Assembly (NCBI GenBank): GCA_002422605.1
Contig: DISW01000001.1
Coordinates: 415,148 to 479,147 of the forward strand
DNA: 64,000 nucleotides
Direction of reading: 5' to 3'
Source of the DNA: Bacteriovoracaceae bacterium UBA6200
Lineage (GTDB): Bacteria > Bdellovibrionota > Bacteriovoracia > Bacteriovoracales > Bacteriovoracaceae
Positions 16,005 through 23,836 of this stretch are shown here, piece by piece. Numbering within the stretch: the stretch's first letter is position 1; the number at the start of each line of letters is the position of its first letter. The notes under the pieces are model-generated. The model ran no database searches. It was not told the DNA's origin and saw only the letters and a list, made by a program, of their open reading frames with translations. Made by a program: the position numbers and the translations under genes.

Positions 16005-16595
16005 ATGAAATACTTAAGCATAGATATAGAAGCCACCGGGCTTGCCGAGAATTGTCAAATCATCGAATTTGCCATGATTCCTTTTGATACTCAACTAAAG
16101 CGTCTTGAAGAGCCTCTGGCCCGTACAATGTATATCCACTGTCCCTCTTTTGAAGACCTAAAAGACAGCCTTGATCCATGGGTCAGAGAGCACAACGAAA
16201 AAATCATTCGTAAGGCTTCCTCCGAAGGACTCATGCTTTCAGAGTTCAAAGAATTCTTACGGAAGTATCTTGAGAGCCCGGAGGTTCGCGCCTATTTCGG
16301 AAATCAAAAAATAGTTCTTTTTGGAAAATCGATGACCGCCATCGATCTCCCTTTCCTCAACCGGGATTTGGGTTGGGATTTTATGCGTAAGTATTTCCAT
16401 CATAGAAATCTAGATCTTTCTGGAATTGGTTATGCCTTAATTGATTTAGGACTTCTTCCCATGGGGATGGATTCTGGAACCAATATGATGAACTATCTTG
16501 GAATGGGCGATGTTGCTCACACAGCTCTGGAAGATGCTCGAAACACGGCCATTATGTATCTGAAGCTATTGGATAAATTTGGAACGAAGAAGTAG
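16005..16595 (+). CDS. DEDDh 3'-5' exonuclease (DnaQ/oligoribonuclease fold)
   Basis: Exonuclease III motif SIDIEATGL at residues 4-12 supplies the first Asp-Glu, TAIDLPFLNRD the second acidic motif, and HTALEDARNT the final His-x4-Asp of the DEDDh class. It lacks a polymerase or other extra domain and is 196 residues, close to oligoribonuclease and RNase T in size. It should remove nucleotides from 3' ends in the cytoplasm; whether the substrate is short RNA or DNA is not decided by the sequence. AGGAG precedes the ATG by 6 bp. It is convergent with the M23 peptidase gene. Confidence 0.82.
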   Translation: MKYLSIDIEATGLAENCQIIEFAMIPFDTQLKRLEEPLARTMYIHCPSFEDLKDSLDPWVREHNEKIIRKASSEGLMLSEFKEFLRKYLESPEVRAYFGNQKIVLFGKSMTAIDLPFLNRDLGWDFMRKYFHHRNLDLSGIGYALIDLGLLPMGMDSGTNMMNYLGMGDVAHTALEDARNTAIMYLKLLDKFGTKK

Positions 16596-16604
16596 GATCT
16601 TTAA

Positions 16605-17255
16605 TTAATTCTGCTTAGACAGAAACTGGGCAGGATTTCGAACTTTATTTTTTACACGAATTTCGTAGTGGACATGGGGGCCAGTGGAGCGCCCTGTATT
16701 TCCAACAAGGCCAATGACTTGGCCTTTATCCACTCGCTCACCTTTTGAGACTTTATTTTTTTTGTTGTGAGCGTAGACAGTAAAAATATCATCACCATGA
16801 GCAATGACAATCATATTTCCGTAACCACGAATGCCATTATCTGAATAAATGACAACACCGGTATCAGAGGCAATGATGGGTGTTCCTTGGGGAGCGGGAA
16901 TATCAATCCCATCGTGGTGCCTTCGTCCGCGTGGGCCGAATTGAGATGAAACCCGGTAGAAGTTAGGAACCGGCCACAAGAAGCGTCCAGTACCGAGTCC
17001 TCGATAATCTTCAACGACATAAGTGTCATTCAAGAAGTAAGCAATTCCCACTTTTGAAGGAATAAAGATCCACTCGCGGCCTTGAAAGTTTTTTCCAGGA
17101 TTCGCGAGTTTTAATTCATCTATCGTGACACCGTAATTCTTTGTGACTTTCTTAATCTCTGAAGGTGTTTCGACATAAACATACTGTCCGCTCTTCATGG
17201 TAGAACATGAAGTGAAGACAAGCAGGAAAAGTAGTTTAAATAAAATATTTTGCAT
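16605..17255 (-). CDS. LysM-M23 lipoprotein (NlpD/EnvC-like murein hydrolase or activator)
   Basis: The N-terminus LFKLLFLLVFTSC is a lipoprotein signal with the lipid-anchored Cys in FTSCS. A divergent LysM-like segment follows (KKVTKNYGVTIDELKLANPG, about 40-60). The C-terminal half is an M23 domain with the full zinc set: HHDGID (His, Asp) and HVHYE; the first His of the second pair is in VYAHN. NlpD and EnvC have lost such residues, so this may be an active endopeptidase. The start was placed at the ATG at 17255 with GAGAG upstream; the longer TTG frame is unsupported. It overlaps surE by 20 bp. In many proteobacteria nlpD lies next to surE, matching this order. Confidence 0.87.
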   Translation of the reverse strand: MQNILFKLLFLLVFTSCSTMKSGQYVYVETPSEIKKVTKNYGVTIDELKLANPGKNFQGREWIFIPSKVGIAYFLNDTYVVEDYRGLGTGRFLWPVPNFYRVSSQFGPRGRRHHDGIDIPAPQGTPIIASDTGVVIYSDNGIRGYGNMIVIAHGDDIFTVYAHNKKNKVSKGERVDKGQVIGLVGNTGRSTGPHVHYEIRVKNKVRNPAQFLSKQN

Positions 17256-18012
17256 TAAGTCTCTCAATCACTTGGGCCAGGTCACTAGTATCTCTTTTTA
17301 CTCCATCGATCAAAACGTGGGGTGTAATAGAGACCATCCCATTATTTACGGCTTCGCAGTCCGATTCAGGATTTGAATTATAGCCTTCATATACACCGGC
17401 AATCCAAAAATATTCGCGACCTCTAGCATCTATTCTAGCATGGATTTCTTCCGAATAACGACGAAAACCTATTTCGGCCAAGCGGCAGCCCTTGATCTGG
17501 CTCAAGGGAAGATTAGGAACATTAATATTTATAAGCGTCAGGGGCTGAATCGCCTTATGAAGCCCCATATCTAAACACCATTTAATGATAGTTCCGGCCA
17601 CTCCGTAGTGTGGTTCATCTGTCATGGACTCAAAGACCAGACTCACGGCCATAGAGGGCACATTATGAAAAGCCGCTTCTCTGGCGGCAGCAATTGTCCC
17701 GGAATAATAAAGATCCTGTCCTAAATTCGCCCCCCGATTAATTCCTGAAATAATGATATCGGGTCTGGCCTCTTTCAAAACGTGACCCAGACCGACTAAC
17801 ACACAGTCTCCCGGGTAACCGCTACAGGAATAAATTTTATCTTCTAACTTCTCAACCCTGAGGGGTTTATCAAGGCTTAGGGAGTGGCCGGTGGTGGAGC
17901 GCTCTTCTGAAGGAGCAATAATGGTCGTATCATGGAAAGGAGTCAGTTCTTTAAATAGGGCATGAATTCCAGGGGCAACAACTCCATCATCATTTGAGAG
18001 CAGGACTTTCAT
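17236..18012 (-). CDS. surE: 5'/3'-nucleotidase SurE
   Basis: SurE is a metal-dependent phosphatase of nucleoside 5'- and 3'-monophosphates linked to stationary-phase survival. The 258-residue protein starts MKVLLSNDDGVVAPG with the metal-binding Asp-Asp, followed by PSEERSTTGHSLS and the third metal site SGINRGANLGQDLYYSGTIA, all canonical. GGAG lies 9 bp upstream, inside the end of the preceding gene, with which it overlaps by 23 bp. The next gene is the M23 lipoprotein. Confidence 0.95.
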   Translation of the reverse strand: MKVLLSNDDGVVAPGIHALFKELTPFHDTTIIAPSEERSTTGHSLSLDKPLRVEKLEDKIYSCSGYPGDCVLVGLGHVLKEARPDIIISGINRGANLGQDLYYSGTIAAAREAAFHNVPSMAVSLVFESMTDEPHYGVAGTIIKWCLDMGLHKAIQPLTLININVPNLPLSQIKGCRLAEIGFRRYSEEIHARIDARGREYFWIAGVYEGYNSNPESDCEAVNNGMVSITPHVLIDGVKRDTSDLAQVIERLNAKYFI

Positions 18013-18613
18013 TTAATTTTCTCCAAATCTTCATTTCTTTCAATTTATTCTGATCTATCACCCGGTACTGAGTCTCAACTTCCTGACTTAAATCAACACT
18101 GAGATTTAAACCAAGATCAACATTCGGTGTCAGGGCCTCTTCAAAGTTTTCCGCATGTAAATACACTTCCAGATGCTTTTCTTCGATCAGCTTCCATAGA
18201 TCGGGATATTTATGATAATCATCCTGCCATTTTAATGGAAGAAGAATGCCTTGAATTTTTTTTGCTGCAAGGATGGATTTCCAATCTCCAGCAGGATGGA
18301 ACATCCAAAGAAATGGTATTTCTATTTTGTGGTAGAACTCACTCGGCTGAAAGTCACGAAAGATTCCCGTAACTGACTTCCCTTCTTGTTTTAAAATTTC
18401 CAAGGTCGAAGTTATGGTTGGGTGGGTATCGTTTTCAAAAACCAAATAAATCTTTTCATCAATGAGAAGGTTTAAGAGAGACTTCAGAATTTTGAGGGGA
18501 ATGAAATTCAGACTTCGAGCGCGAAGATCAAAAGCAAATTCTTTTACCTTCAGATCTTTTAAAGTCTTTAATGTCTCCGGGTCGTAACACCCATGGATAA
18601 GCAGGGAATTCAT
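17990..18613 (-). CDS. Hypothetical protein, possible TIM-barrel (TrpF-like) (207 aa)
   Basis: Not firmly recognised. No signal peptide or membrane helix. The beginning, LLIHGCYDPETLKTLKDL then KEFAFDLRARSLNFI, recalls phosphoribosylanthranilate isomerase (KICG...GF...SPR), and strand/helix alternation continues to the end. Its upstream neighbour is a PabA/TrpG-type amidotransferase, but no other tryptophan gene is present, so the resemblance may be structural only. Start overlap with the amidotransferase stop is ATGA (4 bp), indicating coupled translation; its end overlaps surE by 23 bp. Confidence 0.5.
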   Translation of the reverse strand: MNSLLIHGCYDPETLKTLKDLKVKEFAFDLRARSLNFIPLKILKSLLNLLIDEKIYLVFENDTHPTITSTLEILKQEGKSVTGIFRDFQPSEFYHKIEIPFLWMFHPAGDWKSILAAKKIQGILLPLKWQDDYHKYPDLWKLIEEKHLEVYLHAENFEEALTPNVDLGLNLSVDLSQEVETQYRVIDQNKLKEMKIWRKLNESPALK

Positions 18614-19173
18614 CCCTCCATTATACTACAAAGAGGTTTCATAAATTCTTTACGGTAACTTGTACCTATGGATTCCGGATGAAACTGGTAAGTTATCGCA
18701 AATGGAGTCTTTGAGATAAGAATCTCATCGTCTTGAATAAAGGTTTCGATATAAGGATTCCTGACTGCAGACTGGGATAAGACAGCTAATGAATTATATC
18801 GTTGAACATAAACATCCCCTTCCACTCCCAGCCATTTTCGCCAGGTCTCGTTTAAGTGAAGCTTCACTTTCTGGCCATGGAGAGGATTCTTGGAACGGAC
18901 AATTTCTTCGTTTTGAAGCCGCCAGAAAATCTGATGGCCAAGACAAACACCGAAGAAAGGTTTCTTCTGATTCAACCAATCATTTATGAGTGGATATAAA
19001 ACCTGATAATCATCCGGATGACCCGGTCCTGGTCCCAGGACGAGAAGGCCCTCTTCTGGATTCACTTCAAAGTCTTTCCAATGGATGACCTTAACTTCAA
19101 ACCCGATATTCACTAGTTCCTGAATTACGTTATAGGAGAAGCTGTCTTCAAAATCGATGAATGTTGCTTTCAT
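18610..19173 (-). CDS. pabA: Class I glutamine amidotransferase, PabA/TrpG type
   Basis: 187 residues with the complete triad: nucleophile Cys in FFGVCLGHQ, His and Glu in QFHPES. VLGPGPGHPDD is the oxyanion strand typical of anthranilate/aminodeoxychorismate synthase small subunits. It would release ammonia from glutamine for a chorismate-using partner (PabB or TrpE), not found in the window. The neighbouring folC favours the folate role (PabA) but does not prove it; TrpG is the alternative. ATG is shared with the lptD stop (TAATG). The frame begins FIDFEDSFSYNVIQEL, the normal N-terminus. Confidence 0.78.
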   Translation of the reverse strand: MKATFIDFEDSFSYNVIQELVNIGFEVKVIHWKDFEVNPEEGLLVLGPGPGHPDDYQVLYPLINDWLNQKKPFFGVCLGHQIFWRLQNEEIVRSKNPLHGQKVKLHLNETWRKWLGVEGDVYVQRYNSLAVLSQSAVRNPYIETFIQDDEILISKTPFAITYQFHPESIGTSYRKEFMKPLCSIMEG

Positions 19174-21656
19174 TAGATTCTTTTCATTCCGAAATAATCA
19201 TTTCGGTAACGCTCAAAGCTCTCATCTCCAAAGTTGAAGATGACATTAAATGAGTAACGAGAATCATTGATACCGTCTCTGTAACTCAGGTTAAGAATGA
19301 GACAGTTATTATGGGGCATGATATCCAGAGAATACACAGTTCTGATATTTGTTCCTGCTTCAAGGTCCATATCTCTTACCATCGCAAGGCCCAAGACATC
19401 TGTCGGGCGAACCTGACCGCCAAAAGAAGCTGTGTTTAAATTAGAAGTATTAAATGAATTATAAGTGTAATTCCCAAACAAATTTAAATACTCAAAGCGG
19501 CGGGTAAAATTTAAAGAGAAGATATTCTGACTTCCATAGTGGAAATAGAATTCCTGCATGTTAACAAACCAGCGATTTCCGGTGTAACCAGCTTCAAGCA
19601 TGAGGCGGGTAAGCTGCTTTCTAAAATCCTCATCCTCCTGACTCTCTTCCGGTTTATTTAATAAATACCCTTGAGATAAATTGAAGTAACCAATCCGGTT
19701 GTAACTAAAGTTGTCACGAAGATACTTATCATCATCAAGATAATTAAAACCCTTGGGGGTTTTACGAATCAGAGAATTGTTCCATTGAAACTCAAGAGTA
19801 TTCTCAGGCGGCACCATGGTTCTGGTAGTATTGGCCCCGAATAAATACTCTTCAGACCGGATTGAATCTTCAAAATCAAAGTGCCCCTGCTGTCTTGCTC
19901 TTATTTGTTCACGGAATCGACGATTTCCGTATTCATTTTCGGAAGCTAAATAGTGATGCAGGAATTTAAATTCCTGAGAATGCCGGTAACTATTACGGAC
20001 TTGAACAATATTGTCTTTTGCAAGTGAGGCTTCGTACTCTGGAATATTTCCAACTAATCGGCTTTCTTTTACAGACTGCTGAAGAGGTGCCAACCCTTGC
20101 TGCCTGCCTTCCCGCAAGATGTTGAGGTCTTTCTCAGAAATATATTTCAGTGGGATTTTTTCTTCATAGGCCAGACCAAAGACCTTATCCATGGTGAAAC
20201 TGATTTCTGTCTTGATAAGCCCGGCATTTTTTCCGAAGCCTGGCTCATTTCGGTCTGCAAACTGATAGGCCTGATGATCAAAAGTATAGCGCGTTTTAAG
20301 ACCTACTGGTCCCCATGTGAACATGTGCCACATAACATAAGGGTTCAGTGAAAAGCGGTCAGCATTTCTGATGAACTCAGTATCATCCTCTTTCACCTGG
20401 CGAAAACGTGTGAATGAGCTATCAGCACCAACTGCAATATGCTGCAGGAAGGGTGTTTTAGACTGGATGATAGTCATGGGCATTGTATTAAGATGAAGCC
20501 TCGGCATGACCTGAACGTAAGAGCGGTCGAACTCAATAGCATCACTAAAAAGCTGATTCCTTAAGTAATGAGCTTCGCCTCCAACGGTATAAAGCTCCTG
20601 GCGATAGTTTAAAAACCCTTCTAAACCTAAATCACTTCCTAAGACCTTAGGGTCAGTGAATTGTGGGTTATCAAACATCATCTCTAAATCACGGACACCG
20701 GTGTAACGAAAATGAGAAACAAAATTGGAAGACCAGAACTGATGGGATTCAATTTCTGTGAAATAACGGAAAAACTCTCCGCCTGATTTATCCTGGTTAT
20801 TTTCTCCAGGCTCATAGATCGTATCATTTAATAAACGGTTTGAAGTTTCTAACCAGGTCATGTCATCAAAGCGCTGTCTGAACTGGAAGTCTCCCCCATA
20901 CCCTCGTTCGGCCCAGAAGGTAGGACTAAAAGTCATGTCCTTGTGATCATCGATCGCCCAAAAGATAGGCTGCTCAAAAGAAAGCCCTTCACCCTGACGG
21001 CTGGAGATTCGAGGAATGAGAAGCCCTGATTTCCTTTTGGTGAGAATAGGCAGGACGATATAAGGAACATAAATGACATCAACGCTCTTAATCTTGAAGA
21101 GACCGTGCTTGATGACGACGTACTCTCCCATCTGGATTTTAATGTTTTTTCCGTAAATCGACCACGTCTCCGCACAGTCACGGCAAGTGGTAAACTCGGC
21201 TTCTTCTGCCAGATACTCTTTCTCATTTAATCTGATGAGATTTGTAGCAACTAGATTAAAAGTCGTATTAAGAATCCGGGCGTTCCGAATAGTGGCCGCC
21301 CCAGTGGCGATATTATATTCAACGTGGGATCCGTAGAGAGTCATGTCCTTCGTAATGAGGCGAACATTTCCCTCGATCTTAACCATCATCGTATCCTGGT
21401 CCATTGAGGCCAGTTCACCATAGACGGTATCTTTTTCGCTGATAATGACGACGTTTCCTACTGCTTCAAAATAACGACCATTATTTTTTCGGTAGGCCTT
21501 ATCAGAATAAATGGAGAGCTTATCACCCAGGGTAAATTGAGGAGTACTAGAGGCAGCGTAAACTTCGAACGTGCCCGAGAAAATAATAAGAGCCAGAAAC
21601 CAAAATCCGAAGATTTTCGTTTTGCTCGTCAATATAGGATTCAATGTTTTGAACAA
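19173..21656 (-). CDS. lptD: LPS-assembly outer-membrane protein LptD
   Basis: 827 residues: signal peptide (about 14-35, FGFWFLALIIFSGTFEVYA), an LptA/OstA-like periplasmic jellyroll (about 40-190: GNVVIISEKDTVYGE, EGNVRLITKDMTLYGS), then the VPYIVLPILTKRKSGLLIPRI signature and a large beta-barrel to the end. LptD with LptE inserts LPS into the outer leaflet. Cysteines in TCRDC and one near the C-terminus could form the activating disulfide. The start is unusual: no ATG, but a TTG at 21656 with AGAAGG 8 bp upstream, or later TTG codons. Any of these lies inside folC, an overlap of at least 80 bp. pabA follows with a 1-bp overlap. Confidence 0.92.
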   Translation of the reverse strand: MFKTLNPILTSKTKIFGFWFLALIIFSGTFEVYAASSTPQFTLGDKLSIYSDKAYRKNNGRYFEAVGNVVIISEKDTVYGELASMDQDTMMVKIEGNVRLITKDMTLYGSHVEYNIATGAATIRNARILNTTFNLVATNLIRLNEKEYLAEEAEFTTCRDCAETWSIYGKNIKIQMGEYVVIKHGLFKIKSVDVIYVPYIVLPILTKRKSGLLIPRISSRQGEGLSFEQPIFWAIDDHKDMTFSPTFWAERGYGGDFQFRQRFDDMTWLETSNRLLNDTIYEPGENNQDKSGGEFFRYFTEIESHQFWSSNFVSHFRYTGVRDLEMMFDNPQFTDPKVLGSDLGLEGFLNYRQELYTVGGEAHYLRNQLFSDAIEFDRSYVQVMPRLHLNTMPMTIIQSKTPFLQHIAVGADSSFTRFRQVKEDDTEFIRNADRFSLNPYVMWHMFTWGPVGLKTRYTFDHQAYQFADRNEPGFGKNAGLIKTEISFTMDKVFGLAYEEKIPLKYISEKDLNILREGRQQGLAPLQQSVKESRLVGNIPEYEASLAKDNIVQVRNSYRHSQEFKFLHHYLASENEYGNRRFREQIRARQQGHFDFEDSIRSEEYLFGANTTRTMVPPENTLEFQWNNSLIRKTPKGFNYLDDDKYLRDNFSYNRIGYFNLSQGYLLNKPEESQEDEDFRKQLTRLMLEAGYTGNRWFVNMQEFYFHYGSQNIFSLNFTRRFEYLNLFGNYTYNSFNTSNLNTASFGGQVRPTDVLGLAMVRDMDLEAGTNIRTVYSLDIMPHNNCLILNLSYRDGINDSRYSFNVIFNFGDESFERYRNDYFGMKRI

Positions 21657-22725
21657 ATTCTAAACCTTCTTCAAGAGAGAGCGCCTCCATCACATCACGG
21701 GGCATGGCCTTGGGATGATCAAAAACTGTTAAAACAATTTTTCCCATCCGGGCCTTTTTCACCATCTTCATTATGACTCTTACATCCTGCAAGTTTCTTC
21801 TGGAGAAGGCCATGATTATAAGATCATATGGAGGTCTTGAAAAAGTATAAGTCCCAGAGTGTAAAAATTGAATAAGTTTTCGCACTCCATCTACATTATG
21901 AGACCCAAAAAAAATCCATTCATGCTTACTCTTTCGCACCTCTCCTCGAAACTCTAAGAGACTCACAGGATTTACCCATTTTTCAGGCAGAAATTCTTCA
22001 TTGATGAGATGACAATATGCTGCGCCGGCCAAAGCTTCATTTCTCATTGAGAATTCATACTCCGGAAGTGAAACATTCCACTTGAGACTCATCACTTTTG
22101 CCCCTACTCGCTGGGCTTCTCGTTCAGCACGCTCGCACAGATACTGACTCTCCAAAAAATGAATAAGGGTAGTATGGGTCCTCAAAGTTCCAAGCTTCTC
22201 AGCTAAGATTTGATCAAACCTCCGACCGAGAATTTCCTGGTGATCTCTAGAAACACTCGGAAGGAGAACTAAGTCAGCGGAAAAAACATTTACGGCATCA
22301 AGTTTTCCACCCAGACCAACTTCTAGAAGCAAATACTCCGGAGGTCGTTTGGAAGCCCAAGTACAGAAGACAAAAAAGAGAAATTCATAAAAAGAGAGTT
22401 CGTATTTTTCGGACAAAGCTTTCTGGTGACAGCTTTCCACTAACGTTTTTAATTCCGTCAGGGATATCTCTCCCTCCTCACTCCGAAAACGTTCCGTAAT
22501 TCTTTCAATATGAGGAGAAGTCCAAACATAATGGGTATGATTTTTAAGAAGTTTGGAGAGCCTGAGAGTTGTTTCCCCTTTGCCGTTAGTTCCAGCAATG
22601 GTCACAACTTTTGACTTTGAAAAAAGAGGCAGAATATCTTTTAGGGCCCGCTCAATTCTCTCAAGCCCCGGGCGCATGAATTCCTGGCCATAATTGGCCA
22701 GGATCATACTTAGTAATGAATGCAT
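21547..22725 (-). CDS. folC: Dihydrofolate/folylpolyglutamate synthase FolC
   Basis: Mur-ligase-like enzyme that adds glutamate to dihydropteroate and folates. P-loop TIAGTNGKGETT near residue 41-52, TSPHIERITERFR, LLEVGLGGKLDAVN (metal/ATP) and SRDHQEILG are all present. The C-terminal ILVSGSYYFLGHVRSLR is the family's final motif, so the full 392 residues are real although the last ~110 bp also encode the LptD signal peptide in another frame. It follows accD with a 3-bp gap, as in many proteobacteria (accD-folC). The start context is poor; a second ATG lies 6 codons in. Confidence 0.93.
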   Translation of the reverse strand: MHSLLSMILANYGQEFMRPGLERIERALKDILPLFSKSKVVTIAGTNGKGETTLRLSKLLKNHTHYVWTSPHIERITERFRSEEGEISLTELKTLVESCHQKALSEKYELSFYEFLFFVFCTWASKRPPEYLLLEVGLGGKLDAVNVFSADLVLLPSVSRDHQEILGRRFDQILAEKLGTLRTHTTLIHFLESQYLCERAEREAQRVGAKVMSLKWNVSLPEYEFSMRNEALAGAAYCHLINEEFLPEKWVNPVSLLEFRGEVRKSKHEWIFFGSHNVDGVRKLIQFLHSGTYTFSRPPYDLIIMAFSRRNLQDVRVIMKMVKKARMGKIVLTVFDHPKAMPRDVMEALSLEEGLEFVQNIESYIDEQNENLRILVSGSYYFLGHVRSLRCL

Positions 22726-22728
22726 AAA

Positions 22729-23577
22729 TTAAGGTGAAAACATTTTAACGAAAAAACCTAATTCATTTTTAAGGTCTTTTCTATGGATGATACGGTCAAT
22801 AAATCCGTGATCCTTTAAGAACTCAGAACGCTGGAATCCTTCAGGAAGTGTTTGACGAATAGATTGCTCAATCACTCGCGGACCAGCAAAACCAATTAAG
22901 GCTTTTGGCTCAGAGATATTGATATCACCTAACATGGCAAAACTCGCGGCAACACCACCAGTAGTAGGATCCGTCAGCATAGAGATATAAGGAATCCCCG
23001 CATTTTTTAAACGGGAACGAGAGGCAGAAGTTTTTGCCATTTGCATGAGAGAAAGAATTCCTTCTTGCATACGAGCGCCTCCAGAACATGAAACAACGAT
23101 AACAGGGATTTTCTTTTCAAAACCAATATCCATAGCAAGGGCCACTTTCTCACCCGTTACTACACCCATGGATCCGCCCATGAAACGGAAATCCATGACG
23201 GCCATAGCAACAGGCATTCCATCGATTGTGGCCGTACCACAAACAGTCGTGTCTTTTATGCCAGTAGATTTAATCGCATTTTGCAGTCGTTGAACGTATG
23301 GCAATTTGTCCTGGAATTGGAGAGGATTATTAGAAATAAGATCAGGGCTTATCTCTTCAAAGCTATTTTCATCTGTCATGACAGCAATGCGCTCATAAGC
23401 AGAAATCCGATAATGATAGTCACAAAGTGGACAAACATTTAGATTTTCTTCAAGTTTTTCCGTCTGAAGAATTTCGCCACATTGATTACACTTTTTCCAA
23501 AGGCCTACGGGCGTATTTGAAACAGCTTTTTTAACGTTTTTAAGTTTTGGATTTTTGACCTGATGAAACCAGCCCAT
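22729..23577 (-). CDS. accD: Acetyl-CoA carboxylase carboxyltransferase beta subunit AccD
   Basis: Catalyses, with AccA, carboxyl transfer from carboxybiotin to acetyl-CoA, the first step of fatty-acid synthesis. A Cys4 zinc ribbon is intact (C30, C33, C49, C52). The crotonase-like core follows: MDFRFMGGSMG, SCSGGARMQEG, TDPTTGGVAASFAMLGD and GFAGPRVIEQ. At 282 residues it is the usual length. It is the first gene of a seven-gene minus-strand run ending at the M23 lipoprotein. The 259 bp upstream hold no gene; the run's promoter must be there but no clear -35/-10 pair stands out. Confidence 0.96.
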   Translation of the reverse strand: MGWFHQVKNPKLKNVKKAVSNTPVGLWKKCNQCGEILQTEKLEENLNVCPLCDYHYRISAYERIAVMTDENSFEEISPDLISNNPLQFQDKLPYVQRLQNAIKSTGIKDTTVCGTATIDGMPVAMAVMDFRFMGGSMGVVTGEKVALAMDIGFEKKIPVIVVSCSGGARMQEGILSLMQMAKTSASRSRLKNAGIPYISMLTDPTTGGVAASFAMLGDINISEPKALIGFAGPRVIEQSIRQTLPEGFQRSEFLKDHGFIDRIIHRKDLKNELGFFVKMFSP

Positions 23578-23836
23578 AGTAAACCCTTCCTTTTATGAAT
23601 AATAAAGACCACATCTTAGAAGAGTGTAAGGGCTTTGAGAAGAAAAATGCCAGCTAAGTAAGGCAAAGCACATGAAAAAGAAGTCTATCCTTAAATTATT
23701 TTCATGCATTTAAGCTACTGAAATTACGGGACATGAAAATGAAGATTACTAAAAGAGATAAGGGTTTTTACTAGAAAGGCCTTATCTTAAGATTAAGGAA
23801 ACCGAGGATTTTCCGATAAGTCCCCTAAGGTAGGAT

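Noticed and set aside
23595..23657. 20-codon open frame upstream of the 610-residue secreted-protein gene
   Set aside because: No ribosome site and no recognisable sequence; it lies in the accD upstream region.
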